Shown here: piece by piece, positions 7,806 to 17,742 of the stretch
Layout of the letters: each line of letters starts with the position of its first letter
Position numbering within the stretch: position 1 is the stretch's first letter
NCBI RefSeq assembly: GCF_009193255.1
Contig: NZ_WACG01000003.1
Coordinates: 1 to 64,000 of the forward strand
Reading direction: 5' to 3'
Length of the DNA stretch: 64,000 bases
Source: Arthrobacter koreensis
GTDB taxonomy: Bacteria > Actinomycetota > Actinomycetes > Actinomycetales > Micrococcaceae
The notes under the pieces: generated by a model
What the model was told of the DNA's origin: nothing
Seen by the model: only the letters and a program-made list of their open reading frames with translations
Database searches by the model: none
Translations under genes and position numbers: made by a program

Positions 7806-7955
7806 CTAGGACTGGACGTGGTTCCGGCGGTGGCGGTGCTCCAGCAGCAGGCGGGCTCCGTTGAGGATCAGGGTCTCCACCGGAACTTCCTGTTCTGCGG
7901 CCAGCTCTTCCAGCTCCCGGCCCAGCTTGGGCGGGATGTACACCTCGACGTTCAT
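7806..7955 (-). CDS. Small ribbon-helix-helix-like protein, 49 aa
   Basis: This short gene starts at ATG 7955 (MNVEVYIPPKLGRELEELAA) and ends in a basic tail (RHRRNHVQS). One N-terminal beta strand with two helices resembles the CopG/Arc ribbon-helix-helix fold of small DNA-binding proteins, including antitoxins. No toxin-like partner is adjacent: the upstream neighbour on this strand is the uridine-kinase-like gene, about 70 bases away. The call is by fold appearance only. Confidence 0.6.
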   Translation of the reverse strand: MNVEVYIPPKLGRELEELAAEQEVPVETLILNGARLLLEHRHRRNHVQS

Positions 7956-8025
7956 GCGCTTAACGGTATCGCCGCTGCGGAGCCAGTCCGAACCGGGCAC
8001 CTCTCCGGGTGCGCAGGCCTCTGCC

Positions 8026-8727
8026 TCAGCTGTTACCCCCGCCGGCATTCCGGAAGGACTGCGGCGGAGCCGGACGGACCAGCCGCGGCGCCGCGGCGTC
8101 GTTGTAATCCACCACCACTGACGCGGCAGCGCATGGATTGCAGGCCGCGAGGTAGATCTGCTGGCCGCCGACGTAGCGGCGATTCGACGGCGCCAGCGGG
8201 TCAGGATCGGCCCCGTCCCGGAGTTCCATTCTTCGGCAGGATGTTTCGAAAGACACATCCAGGAAAACCGTCGCGTCCCAGATGCCGGACAGTTCCCGCC
8301 GGTGCAGGAACAGTCCATCCACCAGCACCACCGCCGGATTGGGCACCGCGAGTTCCGGACCGCAGACTTGGTGGTCTGAGGCCAGGTCGTGGCTGGCCGC
8401 ACGGTAGCGTCCCGAACCGCCGGGGCGCAGGGGCTCCACCGCCAGCCGCCGGAAGGCAGCATAGTCATAGGAGTCTTCGAAGAATCCGAGCGGCGATGCC
8501 CTGCCCTGCCGGTAGCGCTCGCGGCTGGGCCGGTGGAAACCATCAAGCGAAATCCTGATCACCGGCCAGCGGAGGCGGGCGCCCAGGGCGTCCGCGAAGG
8601 TTGATTTGCCCGCCCCATCCACCCCGTCCACGCCGATGAAAACCCTGCGTCCCGCTGAGGGTACCGGCAGCGCCGCCGCGACCAGCCGGAGTACCGAGTC
8701 CGCCATCGGCGTGAAAAGTGGTTCCAC
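8026..8727 (-). CDS. Uridine kinase-like P-loop protein
   Basis: This 233-aa protein has a Walker A motif in GVDGVDGAGKST (about residues 32-43), the phosphoribulokinase/uridine kinase signature SLDGFHRP (the D-x-F/Y-H motif) and a Walker B-like strand in PAVVLVDGLFLH. It probably phosphorylates a nucleoside or related small molecule with ATP or GTP. A GTG start at 8727 is used; a downstream ATG eight codons later is possible, since neither has a strong ribosome-binding site. It diverges from umuDC but is not clearly part of the SOS group. Confidence 0.82.
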   Translation of the reverse strand: MEPLFTPMADSVLRLVAAALPVPSAGRRVFIGVDGVDGAGKSTFADALGARLRWPVIRISLDGFHRPSRERYRQGRASPLGFFEDSYDYAAFRRLAVEPLRPGGSGRYRAASHDLASDHQVCGPELAVPNPAVVLVDGLFLHRRELSGIWDATVFLDVSFETSCRRMELRDGADPDPLAPSNRRYVGGQQIYLAACNPCAAASVVVDYNDAAAPRLVRPAPPQSFRNAGGGNS

Positions 8728-8777
8728 AGCACCGCACTCTATCTTCCGGACGGCCGCACGGTGCTAGTGTTGGGTAA

Positions 8778-8793
8778 TCGAAAGTATGTTCTA
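8778..8793 (+). promoter_or_regulatory. SOS box (LexA operator) upstream of umuDC
   Basis: TCGAAAGTATGTTCTA lies 23 bases before the umuD start. It matches 15 of 16 positions with the box at 6431-6446 and fits the actinobacterial LexA consensus with one imperfect half-site. LexA control of umuDC is well established in other bacteria. Confidence 0.85.
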
Positions 8794-8816
8794 AAAGCAG
8801 CGGAGGTGCCCGGCGG

Positions 8817-9230
8817 ATGCCTGTCTTCAATGTCTCCGGCAGTTCACGCTCCGCTTCGGTGTCCGACGCCGATGCCGCCTCCGGCTTTCCCAGTCCCTCA
8901 CGTGATTATTTCGACGGGCGCATCGACCTCAACCGGCATCTGATCCGGGACGTTACGTCCACCTACATCGTCCGGGTTTCCGGGGACTCAATGTCCGGCA
9001 CCGGAATCAGTGACGGAGACGAACTCATTGTGGACCGTTCCCTGACACCCCGTGACGGCTCAGTGGTTGTCGCCGTCCTGGACGGGGAGCTGACAGTGCG
9101 CCGCCTCAGGCTCACCGGCCGGGGCATTGTCCTGGCCGCTGAAAACGCGGGGTACCGGGACGTAGCTGTTCCGGACCCGGCGGCGCTGACCATCTGGGGT
9201 GTCGTGACCCGCTGCCTCCACCATGTCTGA
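8817..9230 (+). CDS. umuD: UmuD-like S24 peptidase-fold protein lacking the catalytic lysine
   Basis: The 137-aa protein aligns along its length with Umu[19 protein letters not shown] contains the place where UmuD cuts itself (before Gly), the nucleophile is S58 in SGDSMSG, and the closing strand is WGVVTR. In E. coli UmuD the dyad is S60-K97. Here, at the same spacing, the lysine position is R95 (ELTVRRLRL), and the whole protein has no lysine. Known family chemistry requires this lysine as the base, so autocleavage is expected to be lost or slow (inference). GGAGG precedes the ATG by about 11 bases, and the end overlaps umuC by eight bases. Confidence 0.9.
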   Translation: MPVFNVSGSSRSASVSDADAASGFPSPSRDYFDGRIDLNRHLIRDVTSTYIVRVSGDSMSGTGISDGDELIVDRSLTPRDGSVVVAVLDGELTVRRLRLTGRGIVLAAENAGYRDVAVPDPAALTIWGVVTRCLHHV

Positions 9231-10548
9231 GCATCCGGCCGGTGCCGGTGTCCGCTCCCCCGCAGGGCAGCTCCACCGGATCGCCCTGGTGGATGTCAAC
9301 AGTTTCTATGTCTCCTGCGAGCGCGCCTTCGACCCCCGGCTGGAAGGCGTGCCCGTCGTCGTGCTGTCAAACAATGACGGCTGTGTGGTGGCCCGTTCCG
9401 ATGAGGCGAAAGCCCTGGGAATCAAGACCGGGGAGCCCTGGTTCAAGCTGGCCGAAGCTGCACCTCATCTTGGCCTGATCCAGCGTTCAAGCAACTACGA
9501 ACTTTACGGAGACCTGAGTTCCCGGGTCATGGAACTGCTGGGCCGGTACGCCCTGTGGCAGGAGGTCTACTCCATCGACGAGTCCTTCCTGGGCCTGGCC
9601 GGCACGCCGCGTGAACTCGATGCGCAGGGCGCGCGGATCCGCGCCGCGGTAGCCCGCAATACCGGCCTGCCCGTCTGCGTGGGCATCGGGCCCACCAAGA
9701 CGCTGGCCAAGTTCGCCAACCGGATCGCCAAGCAGAACGGGCACCTGAACGGCGTCTGCAACCTGGACACCATGGACCCCGGTGCCGTAGCGACGATCAT
9801 GTCCCGGGTGCCGGTCACCGGGCTCTGGGGCGTGGGAGCCAAGCTGGGCAAACGGCTCGAAGCGATGGGCATCCGGACCGTGGCGGACCTCAAAGCCGCC
9901 GATCCGTCTGTGATCCGCAGCCGTTTCTCCGTGACGCTGCAGCGGACCGTCCTGGAACTCAACGGCACGCCGTGCCTGCCGCTGGAAGAGGAGCGCGCGG
10001 AACGGCAGCAGCTGATCTTCTCGCGCAGCTTCTCCGTGCCGGTGACAACTGCGGCTGAGATGAGGCAGGTGATGAGCATCTATGCCCAGCAGGCGGCTTC
10101 CCGGCTGCAGCGCGAACACCAGCAGGCACGGGTACTCACCGCCTACGCCGGGACGTCCCACTTCAGCCACAAAGCGGCGTCGTTTCCTTCCGTCACCGTC
10201 AAACTGCAAAGCCCCACCTCGGACCCGGTGGTACTGACCCGTGCGGCGGTGGGCGCGCTCGAAGACCAGATCGTTGAAGGCGTCCCCTACACCAAGGCGG
10301 GAGTAATGCTCAGCGGCCTCTCCGACGCGGGAGCCCAGCCGGTCCTCGATGCCTTCGTCCCGGAGCAGGAACACCGCCACCTTGGGGAGCTGCTGGGCAA
10401 GGTCGCGGACAAATACGGCTCCGCCAGCATAGGACTTGGCGTGGCGGGGATGCCCAGTGCCCGCCCGGAATGGACCATGTCCCGCAAGTACTCCTCGCCG
10501 CGCTACACCACGGTCTGGGGTGAGCTTCCGGTGGTCACAGCACGCTGA
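9223..10548 (+). CDS. umuC: UmuC, Y-family DNA polymerase (Pol V catalytic subunit)
   Basis: This 441-aa protein is a translesion polymerase. The palm acidic residues are visible as D24 in [11 protein letters not shown] and D119/E120 in [10 protein letters not shown], with the steric-gate tyrosine Y29. The [19 protein letters not shown] finger segment and a helix-hairpin-helix ([17 protein letters not shown]) follow, then the little-finger domain and a conserved C-terminal tail of the UmuC branch. The ATG at 9223 lies inside the end of umuD, so the two proteins are coupled at translation. It is under the upstream SOS box. Full length, with no damage seen. Confidence 0.95.
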   Translation: MSEHPAGAGVRSPAGQLHRIALVDVNSFYVSCERAFDPRLEGVPVVVLSNNDGCVVARSDEAKALGIKTGEPWFKLAEAAPHLGLIQRSSNYELYGDLSSRVMELLGRYALWQEVYSIDESFLGLAGTPRELDAQGARIRAAVARNTGLPVCVGIGPTKTLAKFANRIAKQNGHLNGVCNLDTMDPGAVATIMSRVPVTGLWGVGAKLGKRLEAMGIRTVADLKAADPSVIRSRFSVTLQRTVLELNGTPCLPLEEERAERQQLIFSRSFSVPVTTAAEMRQVMSIYAQQAASRLQREHQQARVLTAYAGTSHFSHKAASFPSVTVKLQSPTSDPVVLTRAAVGALEDQIVEGVPYTKAGVMLSGLSDAGAQPVLDAFVPEQEHRHLGELLGKVADKYGSASIGLGVAGMPSARPEWTMSRKYSSPRYTTVWGELPVVTAR

Positions 10549-10583
10549 GCCGGAACCGTGGACAGGGCCCGGCTGCGCCCGGA

Positions 10584-12179
10584 TCAGTCGTCGCGGTCCG
10601 GCTGCGTCAGGCGCAGTTCCTCCACGTCCAGCCGCGTCTCCAGCATCCGCAGCACCCGGTCATCAATGGTGCGCTCGTCCCGCAGCGCCAGCAGTACCGT
10701 GCGTTTGCGCTCCAGCAGCGCCAGCCGCAGCTCCGTCTCCTGCTGCCAGTGTGCCAGCGCCGGCGCCGGTTCCCCCGCCGGCTGGGCGGCTCCGTCCGCC
10801 CGCAGGACTTCCAGGTGGTGCCGGTACTCATGGGTCACCCGTTCCACCACCCGGCCGTCCGTGCCCAGCCTGGCCGCGAGTTCCGGCAGGGAAGACAGGC
10901 CGTCCTCGGCGGCCCGCACTTCTGCCAGGCGTCGTTCCTCCTCCAGCCGCGTGTCCTGGGGCAGCCGTGCCCACCGGACGATCACCGGCAGCAGCGGGCC
11001 CTGCACCGTAAGCGTCACCAGGATGACCCCTGCTGTCACGAAGATGATCTGCCCCCGGTCCGGGAACGGCGTACCCGCGGCGGTGAGGGCCGGAACGCCC
11101 AGGGCCGCTGCCAGGGACACCGCACCACGGAAGCCCGCCATACCGCTGAGGACACGCGAGCGGTTACTGACCCGGCGGAGTTTCTGCGACGGACGCCGAT
11201 CGATCATCCTGATCATGTAGGTGGTGACGAACAGGAAGGCGATGCGCACCACCACCAGCACGATCGACACTGCGGCGACCGCCACCAGGCCCACGGCGAT
11301 CTGCGGCCCGCTCAGCAGCCGCACTGCCACGTGCAGCTCGATGCCGATCAGCACGAAGAGCGCGGCGTTGAGCATGAACGTGGAGAAGGACCAGAAGGCC
11401 TGCGACTGGCGGCGGGCCAGCGCGGCCGTCACCCGCGGACCGGCCTGGCTCATGATCAGGCCAACGACGACGACGGCCAGCACCCCGGACCCGCCCGTCT
11501 CCTCAGCGAGCAGGAAGGCCGCGAAGGGGGTGATGAAGGTGGCGACGTTGTTCAGCACGGGATCCTGGATCCGGCGGCGCACCCAGATCCCGGCCCACGC
11601 GACCAGCAGCCCCGAGACGATGCCGCCCCCGTAGGACAGTGCCAGGATCCCTGAGATGGAAAGCGGCGTATAGTCGCCGTCACCCGCCACGATCCCCACG
11701 GCAACGGCGTAGATCACCAGGGCCGTGCCGTCGTTGATGAGGCTCTCGGCCCGCAGCACCGTGACATTGCGGTGCGGCAGGCTGCGGGCCAGGACGGCCA
11801 CGGCCGTGGCATCGGTGGGAGCCAGCGCGGCGCCGAGGACCCAGGCCGGGCCCCAGGGCATGCCCAGGGCGTTGGCCGTGAAGGCAACGGCCGCCGCAGT
11901 CACCAGGACCAGCCCGGTGCCGGAGAGGACAATGCCGCGCAGGTTGCTGCGGATCTCCCGCAGGGACGTGGTGAGGCTCTCCCAGTACAGCAGGGCCGGA
12001 AGAAAGAGCAGCAGTACCACTTCCGGCGGCAGTTCAACCTGCCGGAACGCCGGCACGAACCCCAGGGCCACTCCCCCGGCCAGCAGCAGCAAAGGGGCGC
12101 CAATGCGGAACCGTTCCGCGCCCAGCGAGCAGGCCAGGATGGCAACCCCCAGGGCCACTACGAGTTCCAGACCTAGCAC
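10584..12179 (-). CDS. Na+/H+ antiporter (CPA1/NhaP type)
   Basis: The 531-aa membrane protein has about twelve hydrophobic segments over residues 1-400. It includes the CPA1 ion-binding region (LGAALAPTDATAVAVLARSL and RAESLINDGTALVIY), followed by a soluble C-terminal helical tail of about 120 residues that is rich in Arg and Glu. It would exchange cations for protons across the plasma membrane, aiding pH and salt balance. The GTG at 12179 with GGAAGG seven bases upstream is chosen. Longer frames would run into the GNAT gene and add a Pro/Arg-rich stretch not seen in the family. Confidence 0.88.
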   Translation of the reverse strand: MLGLELVVALGVAILACSLGAERFRIGAPLLLLAGGVALGFVPAFRQVELPPEVVLLLFLPALLYWESLTTSLREIRSNLRGIVLSGTGLVLVTAAAVAFTANALGMPWGPAWVLGAALAPTDATAVAVLARSLPHRNVTVLRAESLINDGTALVIYAVAVGIVAGDGDYTPLSISGILALSYGGGIVSGLLVAWAGIWVRRRIQDPVLNNVATFITPFAAFLLAEETGGSGVLAVVVVGLIMSQAGPRVTAALARRQSQAFWSFSTFMLNAALFVLIGIELHVAVRLLSGPQIAVGLVAVAAVSIVLVVVRIAFLFVTTYMIRMIDRRPSQKLRRVSNRSRVLSGMAGFRGAVSLAAALGVPALTAAGTPFPDRGQIIFVTAGVILVTLTVQGPLLPVIVRWARLPQDTRLEEERRLAEVRAAEDGLSSLPELAARLGTDGRVVERVTHEYRHHLEVLRADGAAQPAGEPAPALAHWQQETELRLALLERKRTVLLALRDERTIDDRVLRMLETRLDVEELRLTQPDRDD

Positions 12180-12261
12180 GGGCCAACCTTCCGTCGGGCA
12201 CTTACGGCTGGAGGGACTCCTTAAGTGTGCCGAGCGCGGGCAGCCCCGTCGAGGGTGCGGC

Positions 12262-12864
12262 CTAGGCGGATACAGCCTCGACGGGTGCGTCCGGAGAGCG
12301 CAGCATTGACCACACCGGCGGGCCGCCGTCGGGCATCTCCGAGACCGCCCACACCTCGAACCCGAACCGGCGGTAGAAAGCCACGTTGGATTCCGAGGAG
12401 GTTTCAAGGGCTATGGTCCGTCCGGGACCGGCGGCCAGCACGGATTCCAGAAGCCCGGTACCCTGCCCGCTGCCCTGTTCCCGGGGAGCGACGCCGATGG
12501 TCGCCAGGGTCCAGGCCCCGGGCGGCGGCTCAGGCAGGGCATGCGCCAGGTTCCGCACCGATTCGCCGTGCAGGGACGCGAGTTTCTCCTGCAGCTCAGG
12601 GGTCAGGGGCGCGGGGTCGAGCTCCGCCAGGTCCGGCGGAAGCAGGACGGCGACGGCGGTTCGGCCCTCATTGACCCACACCTCTCCGTGCGGCAGGGCC
12701 AGATGCTCCAGGTAGAGCCGCTGGATGGCGGCCGTCCGGGCCTCCCGGCGCTCGCTGTCTACGGTCCAGCGGGTCCAGGCATAGTCCGCGAAGGCCTCCG
12801 CCAGGACCGCTGCCAGGTCCGTTATCTCCGCTGCGGAGGCGTGCTCCAGCCGTACTGCTCCCAT
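12262..12864 (-). CDS. GNAT-family N-acetyltransferase
   Basis: This 200-aa protein shows the GNAT acetyl-CoA loop in IGVAPREQGSGQGTGLLESV (about residues 125-144; Q/R-x-x-G-x-G/A type) and the closing SNVAFYRRFGFEV motif (about 160-172). The acceptor substrate is unknown. ATG 12864 with GGCAGGA just upstream is preferred over a more distant frame start. The gene lies 80 bases upstream of the antiporter on the same strand; co-transcription is possible. Confidence 0.87.
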   Translation of the reverse strand: MGAVRLEHASAAEITDLAAVLAEAFADYAWTRWTVDSERREARTAAIQRLYLEHLALPHGEVWVNEGRTAVAVLLPPDLAELDPAPLTPELQEKLASLHGESVRNLAHALPEPPPGAWTLATIGVAPREQGSGQGTGLLESVLAAGPGRTIALETSSESNVAFYRRFGFEVWAVSEMPDGGPPVWSMLRSPDAPVEAVSA

Positions 12865-12924
12865 GGTCCTGCCTTCTGTGTGTCTGTGTGTTTCACGTTC
12901 GTGCCCGGGCAACCGGGCGGGGTT

Positions 12925-13521
12925 CTACTGCGCGCGGTTCCTGGCCCGGCTCCACCAGCGACGGCGCCACCAGGGACGGCTCGGCTCGGGCGCCGGCTCG
13001 GGGGTAGCTGCACTGCCCCGCCGTTCCTGCCAGCGCTGCACTTCCAGTTCCACGTCCCGCAGTTTCGTAATGACGGGCGGGCCTCCCAGAAGCTGCCTGC
13101 GGGCTTCGATGATCCGCTGGTTGAATTCTTCCACGGTTTCCCTTACCTGCGCTGCGGAGGACCTGGCGTCCAGTACATTGTCCAGCTCCGCGTCCTCGAC
13201 CCGCAGCAGCAGGGCGGGCGGTCCCAGGCCGCTGATGTTCTCGCGCTGGATCAGCCCCTTGATCCACCAGTCGGGGTCGTTGGCTTCCGCAAGGTTCGGG
13301 AGGGGTTTTCCGGCGTACTGCAGGTTCTCGAATTCCCCGCGCAGCATGGCATCGCGGATCAGGTAGTCAGCCTTGTCAGCCGGATCCACCTGCTCCTTCC
13401 GCCGCCGCAGCGCCGTCTCCTCAGGCGTCTCGCCATCCGCTTCAGCAGGAACTCCTGCCGCACGTATCCTGGCGGCCCGTTCCATTCGGCGCCGGTAGGC
13501 GTCGGCCCCGCGGTTGCCCAT
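12925..13521 (-). CDS. DUF1992 / DnaJC28-like conserved-domain protein
   Basis: The protein is 198 aa. The core (about residues 50-130) carries the signature of the DnaJ homologue subfamily C member 28 conserved region: LIRDAMLRGEFENLQYAGKP, then WWIKGLIQRENI. The segment after it (NQRIIEARRQLLGGPPVITK) also fits. The C-terminus is basic and Trp/Arg-rich. No J-domain is present. The family has no settled function. The ATG at 13521 is used; both neighbours run on the same strand with short gaps. Confidence 0.83.
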   Translation of the reverse strand: MGNRGADAYRRRMERAARIRAAGVPAEADGETPEETALRRRKEQVDPADKADYLIRDAMLRGEFENLQYAGKPLPNLAEANDPDWWIKGLIQRENISGLGPPALLLRVEDAELDNVLDARSSAAQVRETVEEFNQRIIEARRQLLGGPPVITKLRDVELEVQRWQERRGSAATPEPAPEPSRPWWRRRWWSRARNRAQ

Positions 13522-13547
13522 TGCTGCGTGTCCTCCAGTTCCATTGG

Positions 13548-14672
<1,125 letters not shown>

Positions 14673-15152
14673 TCAGTCGACCTTCACCACTGTGCCGCCG
14701 GTCAGCCGAACGAGCTCCGCAAGGTTTGTCCGGAACACCGAATACGGCGTTCCCGCGGCGACCCACACAGCGGGATAGCCGCCCAGGTCCTCGTCGATGG
14801 CGGTTTCCACGGGCACGGGGTGCCCGAGGGGAGCAACGCCGCCGATCTCCTGGCCCGTTGCCTCCCGCACCTGCTCCGGTGTCGCCCGCCTGATCTTCTG
14901 CTTGCCCAGGCGCTGGGCCAGCGCCGCCGTGTCCACCCGGTGCGCACCGGACGTGATGACCAGGAGGGGCGCTGAGTCCGCCATGAACACCAGGCTGTTC
15001 CCAATCGCTCCCACCTCACAGCCCAGCGTCTGCGCAGCCTCGACGGCGGTCCGCGCGGATCCGTCCGTCACCACTACCTGCGCTGCCGATCCGCGCTCGG
15101 TAAGCGCCTGTTCAACCCGTGCCGACGCCGCGGCCCACTGGGGATTCTCCAT
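14673..15152 (-). CDS. YbaK/EbsC-family (prolyl-tRNA deacylase-like) protein
   Basis: The 159-aa protein belongs to the bacterial INS-like editing domains that hydrolyse mischarged tRNAs such as Cys- or Ala-tRNA(Pro). Visible features are GCEVGAIGNSLVFMADSAPL, VITSGAHRVDTAALAQRLG, the KIRRATPEQV segment and GGVAPLGHPVPV, which matches the conserved G-x-x-P-h/p-G loop. A clean ATG at 15152 opens the frame. Substrate choice among family members cannot be decided from sequence. Confidence 0.88.
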   Translation of the reverse strand: MENPQWAAASARVEQALTERGSAAQVVVTDGSARTAVEAAQTLGCEVGAIGNSLVFMADSAPLLVITSGAHRVDTAALAQRLGKQKIRRATPEQVREATGQEIGGVAPLGHPVPVETAIDEDLGGYPAVWVAAGTPYSVFRTNLAELVRLTGGTVVKVD

Positions 15153-15242
15153 GGCCGTGAGACTAGCAAAGCGCGGCGGAGCGGCGTCGTACTGTGTCCT
15201 CCCGGGACGGTATCTTTCCGGGACGGCGCCGTGCGGGCCGTG

Positions 15243-16118
15243 TCAGCTCCGGGTGATGGTTCCCGGATCGGGGCCGGCGCGGACACCGGTGTCCAGGGCG
15301 CTGATGTCGGACAGTTCGGCGGCGCTCAGGGAGAAATCGAAGAGGTCGATGTTCTCCGCGATCCGCTTGGGGGTCACCGATTTGGGAATCACGCAGATGC
15401 CCAGCTGGATCTCCCAGCGGAGGATCACCTGGGCAGGTGTCTTGTGGTGAGCCGCGGCGATGCGGACGATCACCGGGTCATGCAGCGGGTCCTTCGGCGC
15501 TGCCCCGGATCCGTGCCGCCAGTACCGGGTGACGCCGCCGATCGGCGACCATGCCTCGGTCAGGATACCGTTCTCCAGGTTGAAGGCGCGCAGCCCGGGT
15601 TCACTGAAATAGGGGTGCACCTCTATCTGGTTTACGGCCGGTACGACGTCGGTGCGCGCAAGCAGGTCACTGAGCTCTTCCGTCCCGAAGTTGCTCACCC
15701 CGATGGCCCGCACCCGGCCCTGTTCGTACAGGGTCTCAAGCGCCCGGTAGGAAGCTACGGTGAGGTCGAAGTCGGACGGCAGCGGCTGGTGGAGCAGGTA
15801 CAGGTCCAGCACGTCCAGGCCCAGCCTGGCCATGCTGGCGTCGAAGGCACGCAGGGCCGCGTCATAGCCGTAGTCATCAACCCAGAGCTTGGTGGTGATG
15901 AACAGTTCGGCCCGGTCGAAGCCGGACTGGGCGAGGGCAGCGCCAACTTCAGTTTCGTTGCGGTAGGCAGCTGCCGTGTCGATGAGCCGGTAACCGTTGG
16001 CCAGCGCGGTCTCCACCGCAACCGTGGTCTCCGCCGGGGCGCTTCGATAGACACCGAAGCCCACCGCATCCAGGACCACGCCGTTGTTCAGGGTCAGCTT
16101 GGGCATGATGGCATTCAT
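15243..16118 (-). CDS. Aldo/keto reductase (2,5-diketo-gluconate reductase-like)
   Basis: At 291 aa this is the short AKR5-type enzyme. The tetrad is D47, Y52, K77 and H110 (LIDTAAAYRNE, ITTKLW, LYLLHQP). IGVSNFG and VIPKSVTPKRIAENIDLFDF give the NADPH-binding C-terminal part of the barrel. It starts at ATG 16118 with TAGGAG six bases upstream. It is the third aldo/keto reductase in 12 kb, but the three belong to different subfamilies, so this is not a recent duplication. Confidence 0.9.
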   Translation of the reverse strand: MNAIMPKLTLNNGVVLDAVGFGVYRSAPAETTVAVETALANGYRLIDTAAAYRNETEVGAALAQSGFDRAELFITTKLWVDDYGYDAALRAFDASMARLGLDVLDLYLLHQPLPSDFDLTVASYRALETLYEQGRVRAIGVSNFGTEELSDLLARTDVVPAVNQIEVHPYFSEPGLRAFNLENGILTEAWSPIGGVTRYWRHGSGAAPKDPLHDPVIVRIAAAHHKTPAQVILRWEIQLGICVIPKSVTPKRIAENIDLFDFSLSAAELSDISALDTGVRAGPDPGTITRS

Positions 16119-16186
16119 CGAAAAGCTCCTAGCGTGCGCAGGGTCTGGCTTCCAGAATCCCGCACTCTGCCTTCCCTGCACAGCCT

Positions 16187-16756
16187 TCAGCGCCCGGGAC
16201 GGGACCGGCCCGCCGACGCGGGCCAGTTCTGCGCGGCCCGGTGCCGGCGGACGGCTGCCCGGTTGCCGCAGCGGACAGAACAAAACCGCTGGCGGCCGTT
16301 GCGGGTGACGTCCACGACGACGTTGCGGCATGGATCCCCCGGGGCGTCACCGGCTTCGCACCGCTTCAGCCGAGTCATTCCCCGCGTGGTCAGGTGCAGG
16401 GCCGTTCCCACGCTGAAGACTGCCAGCAGCACCCCGGCCAGGGGCTGCCCGTCGTCGCGGTAGTGCAGGTGCCAGCCTTCCTGGTCATGGTCGGTCAGCC
16501 GGGGGTAGGCCGCAGCGTCCTTCATCAACTCGTTCAGCAGTTCGGCGCGGAGGGCTGGGGCGCCGGCATCCACCACCTCCAGCCACCGCTGGATGACCCG
16601 GTGAACCGCTTCGTGGTCCCCAGGCGCGTGGGGAAAGTCCATGGTCATACCGTGTTCGCGGGTCCGGGCGATGATGCCCGCCCGTGATTCCGGCCAGTCG
16701 TTGGCCAGCGACGCCGCCAGAAGGACAGCGTACTCGCCGTAAGGGTTGAGATGCAT
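16187..16756 (-). CDS. CGNR zinc-finger (ABATE-domain) putative regulator
   Basis: This 189-aa protein has an N-terminal all-helical ABATE-like domain (DFPHAPGDHEAVHRVIQRWL, then the LHLHY-type strand in GWHLHYRDDG) and a C-terminal CGNR zinc finger. The finger has two upstream cysteines in CEAGDAPGDPC and the pair in FCSVRCGNRAAVRRHR, the family's namesake. Such proteins are thought to be stress-linked transcription regulators. The ATG at 16756 lies 14 bases from the divergent start at 16771, so the two genes share a very short regulatory region. Confidence 0.85.
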   Translation of the reverse strand: MHLNPYGEYAVLLAASLANDWPESRAGIIARTREHGMTMDFPHAPGDHEAVHRVIQRWLEVVDAGAPALRAELLNELMKDAAAYPRLTDHDQEGWHLHYRDDGQPLAGVLLAVFSVGTALHLTTRGMTRLKRCEAGDAPGDPCRNVVVDVTRNGRQRFCSVRCGNRAAVRRHRAAQNWPASAGRSRPGR

Positions 16757-16770
16757 AAGAGCATTACAGC

Positions 16771-16995
16771 ATGCTCGGAGGCATGAACATCGATCTCGAC
16801 CGGCGGACACCGCCGCAAGCCCCTCCCGCCGCCTGCGAACACGGGTGGGTGACGGCATCCAGACACGCGACCTCGCAGGGTGTCATCGTCTATGTGCGCT
16901 GCGTGCGCTGCCGCACCCACCGGGTGGAGCTGGCTTCTCCCGAAGCCGCGATGCCGGCGCGGGCACTGAGCCGCCCGGTGCGGGGCGCGGTCTAG
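16771..16995 (+). CDS. Small Cys/His-containing protein of unknown function
   Basis: The product is up to 74 aa, with a possible metal site formed by C22/H24 in CEHGW and a C-x-x-C pair in YVRCVRCRTHRVEL. The first ATG (16771) has no ribosome-binding site, and a second ATG (16783) has GGAGG only one base before it, so the exact start is unclear. The gene diverges from the CGNR gene and its stop overlaps that of the convergent M15 peptidase gene by three bases. I know no family for it. Confidence 0.55.
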   Translation: MLGGMNIDLDRRTPPQAPPAACEHGWVTASRHATSQGVIVYVRCVRCRTHRVELASPEAAMPARALSRPVRGAV

Positions 16996-17681
16996 TAGTT
17001 CGGTGCCGGCGGCAGGCCGGCGAACTGTTCCAGGGTCTGGCCGGAACGGTGGAGCTTGGCGGCGAGCTCGGTCCCCACGAAGCGCAGGTGCCACGGCTCG
17101 TACGCAAATCCGGTAACCGGTGCGGCGCCGTCGGGGTACCGGACCACAAAACCGTACCGGTGGGCGTTGGCGGCAGCCCAGGCCCCCGCCGGTGTCGCTT
17201 CGAAACAGGCCTCGAGGGCGCAGGATCCGTCCGCGTTGCCAATGTCCACGGCGAGCCCGGTCTGGTGTTCGCTGTATCCGGCGCGGGCCGAGATGCCGTC
17301 CGCTGTCTCAGGCCCGTAGCTGGCTGTGTACGAGTCATGGATGTGAGCCTGGTCCGCGGCCGTGCGGTAGCCGCTGACAGCCGTTATACCAACGCCGGCG
17401 GCAGCCGCGTCCGCGTTCAAGCGGCTGAAGGCACCCGCTGCCTCGCGACGCAGAAGCACGCCCCCGGCGTCGTGCAGTTCCGCCGGAACGTAGGCGGGAT
17501 CGGCCAGCGGCCGGTTCTTGTTGACGACGACGGCGAGGCTGGAGGGCGAGTCGAAGTCCAGCTGCGCTGTTTGTGCCGCTGCCTGCTGCGCCTGGGATTC
17601 GAACCATGAGAGATATCCCAGCAGGCACAGGCACACACAGCCGATGAGGGCGATGTGGGTCTTGACGAGCTGGCGCGGCAT
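16992..17681 (-). CDS. M15-family D-alanyl-D-alanine carboxypeptidase (VanY-like), membrane-anchored or secreted
   Basis: The 229-aa protein starts at ATG 17681 behind an excellent GGGGAGGAACAA site. Residues 8-26 are hydrophobic and act as a signal anchor or signal peptide. The zinc peptidase motifs follow: SGYRTAADQ (substrate loop), H139 and D146 in SEHQTGLAVD, and E195/H198 in YEPWHLRF. The enzyme would trim the terminal D-Ala of peptidoglycan stems outside the membrane. Two Cys in DGSCALEACF are likely to form a disulfide. Confidence 0.92.
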   Translation of the reverse strand: MPRQLVKTHIALIGCVCLCLLGYLSWFESQAQQAAAQTAQLDFDSPSSLAVVVNKNRPLADPAYVPAELHDAGGVLLRREAAGAFSRLNADAAAAGVGITAVSGYRTAADQAHIHDSYTASYGPETADGISARAGYSEHQTGLAVDIGNADGSCALEACFEATPAGAWAAANAHRYGFVVRYPDGAAPVTGFAYEPWHLRFVGTELAAKLHRSGQTLEQFAGLPPAPNY

Positions 17682-17742
17682 TTGTTCCTCCCCTGCAACT
17701 TTCCCACAATCCGGCAAGGCGGAGCAGTACCGACGCGGATAT

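Noticed and set aside
7806-8727. Toxin-antitoxin pair formed by the small RHH-like protein and the P-loop protein
   Set aside because: The P-loop protein matches uridine kinase motifs rather than zeta-type toxins, and there is a 70-base gap; no toxin signature is visible.
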